Shown here: positions 19,293 through 28,921 of the stretch, one piece after another | How positions within the stretch are numbered: position 1 is the first letter of the stretch | Layout of the letters: the number at the start of each line of letters is the position of its first letter | Assembly: GCF_000430665.1 (NCBI RefSeq) | Contig: NZ_AUML01000019.1 | Coordinates: 46,621-110,620 of the forward strand | Reading direction: 5' to 3' | From: Aquimarina muelleri DSM 19832 | GTDB taxonomy: Bacteria; Bacteroidota; Bacteroidia; Flavobacteriales; Flavobacteriaceae | DNA length: 64,000 bases | Program-made: the position numbers and the translations under genes | Notes under the pieces: model-generated | What the model saw: only the letters and a program-made list of their open reading frames with translations | What the model was told of the DNA's origin: nothing | Databases searched by the model: none

Positions 19293-20965
19293 TTTTTTAA
19301 TTTCCTTTTTAATTTTTGAATATACGAATCGATCTCACGTTTATCAGCAACTGTCGTAATCTCTTTATTTTTTGCTTTTTCAAAGGCTTGTAATGCAGCA
19401 GTATAATACTTTTTTTTATAATAATACTTACCTACTAAATAATACGTCTGCCAATACTCTGGGTTATTATCTTGAAAAGTAGTAATAAAAGAGGGACTTA
19501 ACATTTCTTTTTTGTCTATTGCTTTTTGAATATTTTTCCTCGATTTTCTGTAGTTTTCATAATCTCTATATGCTTTAGTATATTGAAAAGGATCTCTTTC
19601 AATATTTAAATCAGGTTGGGATAGTCCTTTTTTTGTCTTCTTTTTACTAAAAATATCGTTTAGATTATACGCAACAAATTCTCCTAATTGATAGGGGTTT
19701 GAGGATACCCAAGCCATACGATCTTCTGGTTTAAAAACAATACTATGATGTGCCAATAACTGATTTATAGCTTTTTCATTACCATATCCTATCTTTTTAT
19801 TAGCTAACCCGTACTTATTTCTAAGAATATCAACAGCTATTTTTGGAGTTACTTTTGGCTGCTGTTGCAATAGCTCCTGCATTCTTTGATACCGATATTG
19901 AGAATGACTTTCTGCAATATGTTTTATATTGTTTTGGTCATCTGCATAGGCTTCACTTTGAAAGTGATTAGAGCAAATTAATTGATTAGAGTTGGCGACA
20001 TCATAAACACCAAAGTTTTTGGGAGATACTTCTATTGTAATCGCTTTTTTATCTTTTGCACTTCCTACTAATATAGATTCAGATACAAAAATTTTTCGCT
20101 TTTTTGCAATCGCAATAGCTTCATTTATAGTCGAAGCGTACTGTAAAATCTCACGAGTTACAATTGAAATCGGTGTTTTTGCTAATAAAGGAATTTTAGA
20201 TTTTCCTGCATTAATAGTTACTGTAAGTCCATGTTCGTTCATCCCTGAGACCACCCCAATCATTCCTCCCCAAGTTACAGACATAAATTTATGACCTTTT
20301 GTTGGGTTTACAAAAGCAATGATTTTATCTTTAGCAAAGTCATCACCAGCATAAAAATCAAAATTCCTACCAATAATCAAATCGCCGTCTACGGTTTTTT
20401 CTCCCCAGGCAGCAAATGAAGAACACCCTACTAGTGCTAAATCTTGCAATGCATGTCCTATATCATGCGCTCCGTGAAGATATAGTATTCTTAGGTAGTT
20501 TTTTGCAATATGATCATAATCGTTTGACGCATATTTTGAAAGCCCATATATTTCTGCTTTATATTCTGAAGGAATGTGTAAATACATTTTCCTATTATAC
20601 CAGGCTACAATTTTTCTCAATACATATTGTTTTGTTTTTGAAGGTACTAATTCTCCAACCTTAGATAGAAAAGCGTGCTCTTGTTTTTTAAACAGTTCTT
20701 GTGTCAGACTTCCAGTTTGTAAACCGATTTGTAAAGGATCTCCTTCTACATAAAGTTCCCATAAGCCTTGTTTGTTTTTACTAAGAAAACTATTTTCTAT
20801 AGTAAAAACAGAGTCCGAAATTTTAATTCTTTCTTCAATAGAAGAAGAATAGGCACTAACATCAGGGATATCCTTTATAGACTTAGAAACTCCACAGGAC
20901 ATTAGAGCAAAAGAGAACACAAAAAAGCATACCCATTTTGTAAAACAAGATATTTTTAAGAACAT
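19289..20965 (-). CDS. C45 family Ntn acyltransferase/hydrolase lipoprotein with TPR-like tail
   Basis: A 558-residue protein with a lipoprotein signal (ALMSC, Cys24), so it is anchored in the periplasm or outer membrane. The central domain resembles acyl-CoA:6-aminopenicillanate acyltransferase (peptidase C45), which self-cleaves to expose an N-terminal nucleophile. The candidate nucleophile is the Cys in ALVGCSSFAAWG near residue 180, followed by LIIGRNFDFYAGDD and GGMIGVVSGMNEHGL. A C-terminal TPR-like helical pair spans about residues 500-550. It occurs between the ligase and a CrtISO-like gene in the pigment operon. It might form or hydrolyse the polyene-resorcinol ester outside the cytoplasm; this role is inferred. 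Confidence 0.8.
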   Translation of the reverse strand: MFLKISCFTKWVCFFVFSFALMSCGVSKSIKDIPDVSAYSSSIEERIKISDSVFTIENSFLSKNKQGLWELYVEGDPLQIGLQTGSLTQELFKKQEHAFLSKVGELVPSKTKQYVLRKIVAWYNRKMYLHIPSEYKAEIYGLSKYASNDYDHIAKNYLRILYLHGAHDIGHALQDLALVGCSSFAAWGEKTVDGDLIIGRNFDFYAGDDFAKDKIIAFVNPTKGHKFMSVTWGGMIGVVSGMNEHGLTVTINAGKSKIPLLAKTPISIVTREILQYASTINEAIAIAKKRKIFVSESILVGSAKDKKAITIEVSPKNFGVYDVANSNQLICSNHFQSEAYADDQNNIKHIAESHSQYRYQRMQELLQQQPKVTPKIAVDILRNKYGLANKKIGYGNEKAINQLLAHHSIVFKPEDRMAWVSSNPYQLGEFVAYNLNDIFSKKKTKKGLSQPDLNIERDPFQYTKAYRDYENYRKSRKNIQKAIDKKEMLSPSFITTFQDNNPEYWQTYYLVGKYYYKKKYYTAALQAFEKAKNKEITTVADKREIDSYIQKLKRKLKK

Positions 20966-21011
20966 ACTTTTTTATTTTCTATTCATTTTTTATCATAGTT
21001 CAAATAGTTTT

Positions 21012-22538
21012 TCATCCTTTATTGGCTTCTAGTATTTTATCGAGCAAATAATCTTTTCCTATTATTTCTGAACATGTAATAACCGCACTTATCGTAACCC
21101 CTAAAATACCATGCATGTTTAAACTCTGACCAGTAAACATTAAATTTTCTATTTTTGTTCTTGGAGATATAAAGGAGTGCATTGGTTTATTAACATCTTT
21201 AACATAACCATACATTGACCCTTTATTACTACCAATATAATCTCGATAAGATAATGGTGTAGATGTATACATTTTCTGAATACAATCTCTTATGTTAGGA
21301 AATTTTTTCTCTAATTCTATTATAAGTTTTTCTGCTTTTTCTGCTTTAAACTCTTCATAAGTCTGCCCTCTTTCATTTTTATTTTCTACTGTGTTAACTG
21401 TATTTTTCCATGGTTCAACTTCCTCATATCTCATATATGTCATAACAGCAATACTATCTCCATATCGATCTGTATTTTTATTAATCCCCATAGACATCAT
21501 GTATCCTTCTGGCCAACTTTGTTGAGTATAACTTTGGGCATCCCAAACTCTATCTGGATGATTAAAATGATAGAAGTTTTTATTTTGATAAACAAAAGTA
21601 TTCGGTTTTAGCACCATATATAATGTAAACGCTGCAATGGTACTTTCTATCTTATCTACTCTATTTACATAAGATTTTCTAAATTTATCCTTGCCTGCAA
21701 GCTTTAAAGTAAGTTTGGGTTCAATGTTAGAAATAAATAAATCTCCGTTTATTTTTTTACCATTTTTACATATAACAGAATTGATTTTACCATTATCAAA
21801 CTCGAATTTAATAACTTCATGATGCTTATATACTTCACCACCTTGTTCTTTTAATCTTTTAATTAAAATCTTTGTTATCTGGCTACCTCCATTTATACAT
21901 CGATATGAGCTTTCGATATATGAATTAACACATAATGCATGCACATAAAAAGGTGTGCGGTCACTATCTCCTGCATATAGGTAATTTGTTCCTGCAAGTA
22001 CGCTCTGAAGTTTTTCATTATCCGTAAGAGAATTAATATATTCTTTTGCATTAAGTGAAAAAATTTCATTATCATCAAAGTAAGGAGCACCATGTTCTAA
22101 CTGGTAAAGCGGAAATTTACGACATGTTTCTTTTAATTTATTACAATAGGCTCTAATCGCTTTTTCTTCTTCTGGAAATTGATCGACTAAGGTTTTTATA
22201 AAATTTTCATAGCCTTGAGCGTGTTTATACTCTTTTTCATCTCCTTCAAAAGTTATGATATCAAAACCATCTTCATCTAGTTTTTTCAATTTTAAATCAT
22301 CAATAATCTCAATATACTTAAAATATTGATATAGATTTTGCCCCTCAGAAAGTCCTCCAATATAATGTACTCCTGTATCAAAAATAGTTTTATCTCTTAC
22401 AAAAGTTTGTAAATTACCCCCGTATTGATTGTTTTTTTCTAACACACACACACTATAACCTTCTTTCGCTAAAATAATAGCAGAAACCAATCCTCCTAAA
22501 CCACTTCCTACAATTACAACATCATAATTCTCTTTCAT
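21012..22538 (-). CDS. second FAD-dependent phytoene desaturase/CrtISO-like oxidoreductase
   Basis: A 508-residue flavoprotein of the same superfamily as the 16195-17937 product but clearly divergent from it. The Rossmann motif is Gly11-Ser-Gly13-Leu-Gly15-Gly16 at the very N-terminus, followed by CVLEKNNQYGGNLQTF. The C-terminal FAD motif is LMFTGQSLNMHGILGVTISA. No signal or membrane segment. It starts 15 bases after the MMPL fusion gene and is part of the pigment operon. It presumably acts on the polyene chain (isomerisation or desaturation); the exact reaction is unknown. Confidence 0.82.
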   Translation of the reverse strand: MKENYDVVIVGSGLGGLVSAIILAKEGYSVCVLEKNNQYGGNLQTFVRDKTIFDTGVHYIGGLSEGQNLYQYFKYIEIIDDLKLKKLDEDGFDIITFEGDEKEYKHAQGYENFIKTLVDQFPEEEKAIRAYCNKLKETCRKFPLYQLEHGAPYFDDNEIFSLNAKEYINSLTDNEKLQSVLAGTNYLYAGDSDRTPFYVHALCVNSYIESSYRCINGGSQITKILIKRLKEQGGEVYKHHEVIKFEFDNGKINSVICKNGKKINGDLFISNIEPKLTLKLAGKDKFRKSYVNRVDKIESTIAAFTLYMVLKPNTFVYQNKNFYHFNHPDRVWDAQSYTQQSWPEGYMMSMGINKNTDRYGDSIAVMTYMRYEEVEPWKNTVNTVENKNERGQTYEEFKAEKAEKLIIELEKKFPNIRDCIQKMYTSTPLSYRDYIGSNKGSMYGYVKDVNKPMHSFISPRTKIENLMFTGQSLNMHGILGVTISAVITCSEIIGKDYLLDKILEANKG

Positions 22539-22553
22539 TCTTTGAATTTTACT

Positions 22554-25500
22554 TTATTTCCCTAAAATAATCAGACTACCCTTTTTGCATATAATTTCAA
22601 ACCCTAAATTAGTAATTATCTGCTTATGTATGTCCTTACTTTCTTTTAATAAAATCAATAGTTTGATTTTATTACTGAAGAGTTTTTCTAATTGATTTTG
22701 TTTGACTAAGGCTATGTTTATTATAAGAACACTTGCCTCATACGACGAAATTTCTTCTATATCATCTAAGCAAATAATTTTGCTATGATTATTAGAAATA
22801 AAGCTATTTCTAACAACATTTCTGGTATCTTTTTTTTCTATATAATTAATAATTTTCCTGTCCGTACTATCTAAAGATAATAGAAAATCTAATTGCCCCG
22901 AATCTTTTGAAATATGAAGTATCGTTTCTTTTTTTCCGACAGTGTCTATAATTATTTTGTAAATTTCTTTATTAATTTTTAGATCTTTTACTACTTCTTT
23001 ATAAAGAAGGTCTCCTTTGTATCTATATTCTTCAAGAATAATATTATTAAAGTATTCATCATGCTCTATCTCATTTCTGAGTTTCTCAAATTGATTTTTA
23101 AAATATGCTCCAATTTGTTTTGTTTTTCTAGCATAGTTTTCTCCAAAACTAGCATCGTTTACTTTTATTCTATCTAATATTTTTAAGGTTACACTGCCGT
23201 CTTTAATAATAAAACTTCCTTTAGGGAGAATTTCAGAATTTCCGTGAATAAGTATAGGAATGATGTCTAATTGAAATTGCTCGGCTAGATAAAATGCTCC
23301 TTTATGAAATCGTTTAATTTTATTAGTATTGGATCGTGTTCCTTCAGGAAAAGCAATAAGCGAATACCCTTGGTCAATTTTTTTCTTTAAATGCTCTAAT
23401 CCATTCTCTATACCACTAGACACTGGGTAAAAACCAGCTAACCGCACTGCTTTTCCAAAAAAAGGAGAGTTATACACCCAATCATTGACCAAAAAAATAA
23501 TTTTTGGGTATAACATTCCTATCACCAAAATGTCTAAAAAAGAAGTATGATTAGCAATAATAACTCCTGGCTTCTCAAAGGTTTCATTACCTTGATTAAT
23601 TACCTTTTTACTTATAAAAGGATTTGTATACAATACTGATTTCATAAATTTTGACATTATTTCATGAAACCATTTCATTTTGATTTTTTTAGGTAATGGG
23701 ACAATTTTTATCAGAAACACACTAAATAGCGAAAGGAATAGACCTCCTAAACCATAGTACCCAAAAGAAAGAACTGAATGTATAAATAACCTAAGCATTG
23801 TTGGTCTTTTTGTTTTACTTCCTATAAAAAGCCTAAATAACTGGGGCTGAATAGTAAATGAAACAACAATTGCAGATAATATTCCAATAATAGAAAGTAA
23901 TGATATCGTATATAACGCAGGGTGTTTGGCAAATATTAAAACACCTACTCCCAAAATAGTAGTAATAACAGATAAAATAATAGATGTTTTATGGGTTGCT
24001 AATGCTTTTTCTCCTGTTCTATATTCATGCAGTAACCCATTAGTCATAAAAATACTATAGTCGATCCCAAGCCCAAAAATAAAGGTTGAAATTATAATAT
24101 TAAAGATGTTAAACTCTAGTGAAAATAATCCCATTATACCAATTGTTAACAACCATGTGATTGCTATAGGAATACTTGTTACCAAGGTAAGAGATAAACT
24201 TCTATAAAATAATAAGAGAATAAGTAATACAACAATTAATGAGTAACCAACTAGTTTATTAAAGTCATTTTTTAAATTCCCTAAAAAGGTTTCATTCATA
24301 TGCTTCCTGTCGATAACTATGGTCTGGGATTGGTCTTTAAAAACATCAACTATATACTGTGCATTTTCATCTTTTACTTTAACGAGTGTTGTTACTGTTG
24401 TGAAATCATCTTTTGTTGTTATATAATCTGCAATAGAAATCGTATTTAAAGCATTATAATCTGTAATTTCAAGGGGTTTAAAATCAGACTCTAAGAGTGT
24501 ATAAAATGCTCCAAAACTAGTAGATTTAAAGCCTAGTTTGTTTCCGCTTTCAATAAGATTAGCTTTTGTATTTGTTATTGTACTAGAATTCCAAAAAGAA
24601 TTCCATCTCGAAATTCTTTCTTTTTGAGTCTTTTCTGAATAAATTAAAGATCCAATAGAGCTAAAATCGATAACTTTCCCTTCATTTTTTAGTAGTTGAA
24701 GCTTTTCGAAAATCTTGTCGTTTATTTGTAAAGCGCCTTGCTCTGAATTTTCATAAGCCGCCAGATAAATTGATTTTGAAGCTATATTGGTTAGTGCATC
24801 TAATCTTAATTGTGCATCTTTTAATTCTTGTGGTTCAAAGTTTAGTTTAGAAATATCCTTATTAAATTGGACTTTGTTATAGGTAAACACGCTTACTATT
24901 AACAACAATGTTAATGTTATAATTACCCATTTGTTTTTATGTAAAGGATATTGGGCTGCATTATCAATTAATGTTGTTTTTGGCTTTTTCTGAGAAGTTT
25001 TTTTATATACTTGAGGTATAAAAATTAATGCAAAAAAAGAGGATCCTACAACACTAATTGCTGCAAAAACACCTAAGTCTTGAAGTGCTTGTGAATCTAA
25101 AAACAATAAACACAAAAAAGCTAAAGCTGTTGTTAGACTACTCATTAAAACTGGAATAGTGATTTCTTTGTAAACTGCTTTTATATTAGAGCTGCTTCTT
25201 ATGTGTGTTAGAATATGAAGTGAATAATCTAAAGTCACCCCTAGTAATACAGAACCGATACCCAGAGATATTGCAGAAATTTTTGCGCGAATTAAATACA
25301 ATAAAGCAATAGCTAATAGCCCTCCAAAAATTGTTGGAACAAATAAAATTATAGGAATAGTAACTTTTTTATAAAAGAAGACAAGTATGATTAATAAGAT
25401 AGTAATCGCAATACTAATCGTTAATTGAATATCTTGTTTTATTTGTTGAGCATTTGCAACAGCAATTAAAGTCCCTCCAAAATATTCACTCTTTACTTTA

Positions 25501-26234
25501 TCTTTAAAAAGATCATTAAGTTGATTATTTATTCGATAAAGATCCTCTACAAACGTAGCATTCTTGGCTGTCTCGCTAGATTTTAACTTAGGAGTTATAA
25601 ATAATAAAATATGATTTTGATCTTTACTAAGTAAAAAACCATTGTGCAATGTGAAACCATCACCAAAATTAAGTTGTTTTAATTTTTTTAATGCAATAAA
25701 TGACAGCCCTAACGGATCCTTTAAAATATTATCTTTTGCAATGATTCCTGTTGGAGAAACTAAAATTTTATAATTACTATTGGTTATAGCTTCTATACTA
25801 TCTTTTTGAATTTTGTTTTTAATGATATTATAATCATTTTTTTGTAAAAAAAGAGGAAGATTTTTATAGACAAACTCCAAGGTATTAAATATCTCCTCTT
25901 CTTTAACATTGCCTTGAATTTGCTTAATGTTTTGTCCGGATTTTGCAGTAATACTATCTATAAGTTGTGAGGCGTATTGTGTAAGATCATCAACAGAACC
26001 TTGAGGTTTCCTTGTGATATTGACAATAATTTTATCAGCAAAATTTACTGTTTTTAATACTTTTTGAATCTCAGAAGTTTTATCGCTTGAAGGAATCAGC
26101 TTGGTAATATCTTCTTCAAATTGAATTTTTGAAGCTACAAAAAACAAAAAAGACATAATGATTACTAACGTCCCAAAACCTACTATCTTTCTAGAAACAA
26201 TAGCCTTATAAAGATTATAAAAAAAGCTATTCAT
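22554..26234 (-). CDS. MMPL transporter / PlsC acyltransferase / degenerate methyltransferase-like fusion
   Basis: A 1226-residue inner-membrane fusion. Residues 1-840 form an RND/MMPL exporter with about twelve helices and two large periplasmic loops, typical of lipid exporters. Residues about 880-1060 are a PlsC/LPLAT acyltransferase with NHTSFLD (HX4D) and FPEGTRS. The last ~130 residues look like a class I SAM methyltransferase fold, but the expected glycine-rich motif I reads LHISKDSGQLDF, so catalysis is doubtful. This three-part architecture is known from flexirubin and aryl polyene clusters of Bacteroidota. It probably acylates and/or exports the pigment lipid. It overlaps the glycosyltransferase gene by 8 bases. 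Confidence 0.87.
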   Translation of the reverse strand: MNSFFYNLYKAIVSRKIVGFGTLVIIMSFLFFVASKIQFEEDITKLIPSSDKTSEIQKVLKTVNFADKIIVNITRKPQGSVDDLTQYASQLIDSITAKSGQNIKQIQGNVKEEEIFNTLEFVYKNLPLFLQKNDYNIIKNKIQKDSIEAITNSNYKILVSPTGIIAKDNILKDPLGLSFIALKKLKQLNFGDGFTLHNGFLLSKDQNHILLFITPKLKSSETAKNATFVEDLYRINNQLNDLFKDKVKSEYFGGTLIAVANAQQIKQDIQLTISIAITILLIILVFFYKKVTIPIILFVPTIFGGLLAIALLYLIRAKISAISLGIGSVLLGVTLDYSLHILTHIRSSSNIKAVYKEITIPVLMSSLTTALAFLCLLFLDSQALQDLGVFAAISVVGSSFFALIFIPQVYKKTSQKKPKTTLIDNAAQYPLHKNKWVIITLTLLLIVSVFTYNKVQFNKDISKLNFEPQELKDAQLRLDALTNIASKSIYLAAYENSEQGALQINDKIFEKLQLLKNEGKVIDFSSIGSLIYSEKTQKERISRWNSFWNSSTITNTKANLIESGNKLGFKSTSFGAFYTLLESDFKPLEITDYNALNTISIADYITTKDDFTTVTTLVKVKDENAQYIVDVFKDQSQTIVIDRKHMNETFLGNLKNDFNKLVGYSLIVVLLILLLFYRSLSLTLVTSIPIAITWLLTIGIMGLFSLEFNIFNIIISTFIFGLGIDYSIFMTNGLLHEYRTGEKALATHKTSIILSVITTILGVGVLIFAKHPALYTISLLSIIGILSAIVVSFTIQPQLFRLFIGSKTKRPTMLRLFIHSVLSFGYYGLGGLFLSLFSVFLIKIVPLPKKIKMKWFHEIMSKFMKSVLYTNPFISKKVINQGNETFEKPGVIIANHTSFLDILVIGMLYPKIIFLVNDWVYNSPFFGKAVRLAGFYPVSSGIENGLEHLKKKIDQGYSLIAFPEGTRSNTNKIKRFHKGAFYLAEQFQLDIIPILIHGNSEILPKGSFIIKDGSVTLKILDRIKVNDASFGENYARKTKQIGAYFKNQFEKLRNEIEHDEYFNNIILEEYRYKGDLLYKEVVKDLKINKEIYKIIIDTVGKKETILHISKDSGQLDFLLSLDSTDRKIINYIEKKDTRNVVRNSFISNNHSKIICLDDIEEISSYEASVLIINIALVKQNQLEKLFSNKIKLLILLKESKDIHKQIITNLGFEIICKKGSLIILGK

Positions 26235-27417
26235 TATGATTTATTTTTTTATGAAAAATTACAAAAAACACATAGCTAAAAACTCCTAAAAGAGTTGCAG
26301 AAATTATGGCTAAAGAAAAACTGCCAACAATATATGTTTTAAGGTGTTTAAACACTTCAAAATCTGTAGATATTTCTTCTATGGTATAAGAGTAGTTTGT
26401 TCCTAAGATAAACTGTCCTATTTTAGAACTTGCATATATTATAAAGGGAATAAAAGGAGGTAAACTCAAATTTGAAAACCCAAACGCTATAACTTTATTT
26501 AATTTTAGAGTAATCGCTAAAAAAAAAACAAGCACTGTGTGAAATCCCCAAAAAGGGGAAAGACCAATAAAAGTACCTAAAGCGATTGATAGTGCTTTTT
26601 TTGTTGGTGAATCATGGCTACCTAAAAAATCTTCTACAAAAAATCGTTTAATTCCTTTTTTTTTAAGATTTTGAAAAAAATTTCGTGGTTTAATATATAA
26701 AAAAGTAACCATAACCAGCCAAGTATTAAGTATACTTATTCTTGTAAAATCTTTAAACGGTCTAAAATGAGAAACCCTTTCTGTTTCGTCATATAATACT
26801 TTAACAGGAACATTTTTTACAATAATGTCGTTCCATGCTGCCTTTACAATAACTTCTATTTCAAATTCAAATTTTGAGGTGTAAAAATTCAGTTTTGCTA
26901 ATTCTTCTAACGGGTACAATCTATATCCGGATTGTGTATCCTTAAGTTTTATACCTGTTTCTACCCAAAACCAAAAATTTGAAAATTTGTTTCCAAAACT
27001 ACTTTTTTTAGGGACACTTTCTTGGTTCATATTTCTTGCTCCAATGAGCAATATGTTTTTATTTTCAGCCTTTTCTAAAGCTGTAATAAAAACAGGAATA
27101 TCCTCAGAAAAATGCTGCCCATCAGAATCTATAGTAATTGCGTACTTAAAATTATGCTTTTGTGCATGAGCAAGCCCAATACGCAAAGCATTACCTTTTC
27201 CTTTGTTTTTTGATAAATGAATTTGTTGAATTTGGGGATATTTCTTTAGTATTTCTAATGTGGCGTCTGTAGCACCATCATTTACAACAATAATATTAGT
27301 GGTATAAAGTAATACTCCATCAATAACACGTGCTAATGTTTTACAATTATTGTAAGTAGGAATTATTACGCATACTTTGAATAAGTCAATTTTTTGATTT
27401 GTAAACTCTTTTATCAA
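26227..27417 (-). CDS. family 2 glycosyltransferase with C-terminal DUF2062
   Basis: A 396-residue protein. The N-terminal GT2 domain (about 14-240) has VCVIIPTYNN, NIIVVNDGATD and the DxD-like TIDSDGQH. The C-terminal ~150 residues are a membrane-embedded DUF2062 domain (GLSPFWGFHTVLVFFLAI and LPPFIPFIIYASSKIG). Such DUF2062-linked GT2 enzymes occur in aryl polyene clusters and presumably glycosylate the lipid carrier or precursor at the inner membrane. Flexirubins themselves are not known to be glycosylated, so the acceptor is unclear. The 8-base overlap with the MMPL fusion shows tight coupling. Confidence 0.87.
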   Translation of the reverse strand: MIKEFTNQKIDLFKVCVIIPTYNNCKTLARVIDGVLLYTTNIIVVNDGATDATLEILKKYPQIQQIHLSKNKGKGNALRIGLAHAQKHNFKYAITIDSDGQHFSEDIPVFITALEKAENKNILLIGARNMNQESVPKKSSFGNKFSNFWFWVETGIKLKDTQSGYRLYPLEELAKLNFYTSKFEFEIEVIVKAAWNDIIVKNVPVKVLYDETERVSHFRPFKDFTRISILNTWLVMVTFLYIKPRNFFQNLKKKGIKRFFVEDFLGSHDSPTKKALSIALGTFIGLSPFWGFHTVLVFFLAITLKLNKVIAFGFSNLSLPPFIPFIIYASSKIGQFILGTNYSYTIEEISTDFEVFKHLKTYIVGSFSLAIISATLLGVFSYVFFVIFHKKINHNE

Positions 27418-27439
27418 TCAATTATAAGTGTTTCAATAT

Positions 27440-27934
27440 TTAAGGGATCAAAATTACTGCTTTTTCTTCTTCACTAAAAGCTTTCGATTGTAAAATATAC
27501 TCTCCAATATGGTTTTTTAAAATTTCAGGTTTTGTAGTTTTATATTCTTTAAGTATAAATAGTTTATCCTCTTTTATATTCGATTTATACTTTAATAATT
27601 TAGGAGTATTTTCTTGAATTCCTATACGTATAAATCGAGGTTCAATAGCATTTGGTGATTTATCTATAGCTAATTCTATATAAGTTACCCCTTCTATAAA
27701 CAATCGTTTTTTTTCTTTAATACTTTTTTCATACTTAGCTTTCAAGGCAATAGCAGCTCCTTTATAGGCTATTAAAGCTGCATTATTTGCTTTAGTAATT
27801 GCCGATAGCTGTTTATTAAGTGCCATTACTTTTGTTTTATCATGAGCCGCTTCTCGATACGCAATTCTAATCACATCTAGATCTACGGATAGAATAGTAA
27901 AAAATAATGATATGAATACAATTAAAAATTTCAT
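27440..27934 (-). CDS. secreted protein of unknown function in pigment cluster
   Basis: A 164-residue protein with an N-terminal signal peptide (MKFLIVFISLFFTILSVD). The mature part is mostly helical and contains many Ala/Lys/Glu-rich stretches (NNAALIAYKGAAIALKAKYEKSIKEKKRLF), resembling a periplasmic TPR-like or coiled helical bundle. No family was recognised. It lies between the ApeI-like hotdog gene and the glycosyltransferase gene in the same operon, so a periplasmic role in pigment transport is plausible but unproven. Confidence 0.6.
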   Translation of the reverse strand: MKFLIVFISLFFTILSVDLDVIRIAYREAAHDKTKVMALNKQLSAITKANNAALIAYKGAAIALKAKYEKSIKEKKRLFIEGVTYIELAIDKSPNAIEPRFIRIGIQENTPKLLKYKSNIKEDKLFILKEYKTTKPEILKNHIGEYILQSKAFSEEEKAVILIP

Positions 27935-27943
27935 GATAATAAT

Positions 27944-28312
27944 TTACTTTATTTTAAAGTTAGCAGTTAACTTTAATGCTATTGTATCTTCAAATGTAGT
28001 TACATTTTTTACTTTATACCGATTATCCTCTATTTTGATTATATCTAAAGTTAAAACTAAATCGGGATTTTTTTCTGGATTTATAATAGCCATAAATTTG
28101 ATATTATTAGAAGATTCCATAAACAACTCTTCTTCTACAATGCCCTCTGCTAACTCTTTTATTATTTGTATCATACAAACACCAGGAGTAACCGGATTCC
28201 CTGGGAAATGTCCTTTAAAAATCTTATGATTCTTGTTGATAGTAATTGTAACTGTTGAAATATTTCCAACAGTTATTAATGTGTTTGTTTTGTAAAAATC
28301 TTTTAATAACAT
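27944..28312 (-). CDS. ApeI-like hotdog dehydratase-family protein
   Basis: A 122-residue single hotdog domain of the FabZ/FabA-like 3-hydroxyacyl-ACP dehydratase superfamily. The hallmark GHFPGNPVTPGV is present. The catalytic Glu that follows this motif in FabZ (PGVLIIEA) reads PGVCMIQ here, and the N-terminal HRxPF motif is absent. This resembles ApeI-type proteins of aryl polyene clusters, which work with partner hotdog subunits. It is encoded four bases before the next gene of the operon. Dehydration of beta-hydroxyacyl-ACP during polyene elongation is the inferred role. Confidence 0.72.
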   Translation of the reverse strand: MLLKDFYKTNTLITVGNISTVTITINKNHKIFKGHFPGNPVTPGVCMIQIIKELAEGIVEEELFMESSNNIKFMAIINPEKNPDLVLTLDIIKIEDNRYKVKNVTTFEDTIALKLTANFKIK

Positions 28313-28318
28313 AAATAA

Positions 28319-28918
28319 TTAGAAATTAAATCTATATGACAGGCCAAGTTGAAAAACTTCATTGAATTGATTTTTTTCTTCGTACAATAATTGTTCTTTT
28401 GAAAAATCATGAAAATCTCCAGAAAAAACATCTAGTGTTCCTTGTTTATACCTAGCCTCTATAGTTAGGCCATTTTTAAACTCATACCCTAACCCCACGG
28501 CAATTGAAACATCTATAAACGTGACATCATTACCTTCCTCTCTGTTTATAAGGCTTACCGGAGTATCATCAAAATCAAAATCAAAACCTGGGGCTATTAT
28601 AAAATGTAAGCCTGTACCTTTGATAAAAAATTTATTTGTTGCTGCTATTGAAATATAATGAATTTCGACATTATCTGCTGTCGGAAATTTAGTTTCTCCT
28701 CCTTGATTTGAATATCCTACTTCTGGTTGAAGAGCATAAAATTCTGAAAACCTAATATTTACAAAAGCTCCTAAATAAGCTCCTAATTTAGTTTCTAAAT
28801 CTGAATTGGAAAGGTTGGATATATTAGCTCCTCCTCGTAAACCAAAAGATGTTTTGTTTTGGGCAGATACGATTCCAAAAACACCAAAAAACATTACTAT
28901 TACTAAAAGCTTTTTCAT
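28319..28918 (-). CDS. outer-membrane beta-barrel (PorT-like) protein
   Basis: A 199-residue protein with a clean signal peptide (MKKLLVIVMFFGVFGIVSAQ) and the outer-membrane beta-barrel pattern SFGLRGGANISNLS. It has alternating strands, YALQPEVGYSNQGGE, and a terminal aromatic (LGLSYRFNF). This family (porin/PorT-like) is abundant in Bacteroidota. Within the operon it may help place the pigment in the outer membrane, but many paralogues have unrelated roles. It is separated by 3 bases from the adjacent lipoprotein gene. Confidence 0.8.
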   Translation of the reverse strand: MKKLLVIVMFFGVFGIVSAQNKTSFGLRGGANISNLSNSDLETKLGAYLGAFVNIRFSEFYALQPEVGYSNQGGETKFPTADNVEIHYISIAATNKFFIKGTGLHFIIAPGFDFDFDDTPVSLINREEGNDVTFIDVSIAVGLGYEFKNGLTIEARYKQGTLDVFSGDFHDFSKEQLLYEEKNQFNEVFQLGLSYRFNF

Positions 28919-28921
28919 TTT

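Noticed and set aside
16195..22538. The two phytoene desaturase-like genes as evidence of a carotenoid pathway
   Set aside because: No phytoene synthase, cyclase or hydroxylase gene is present, and the surrounding genes are aryl polyene/DAR genes.
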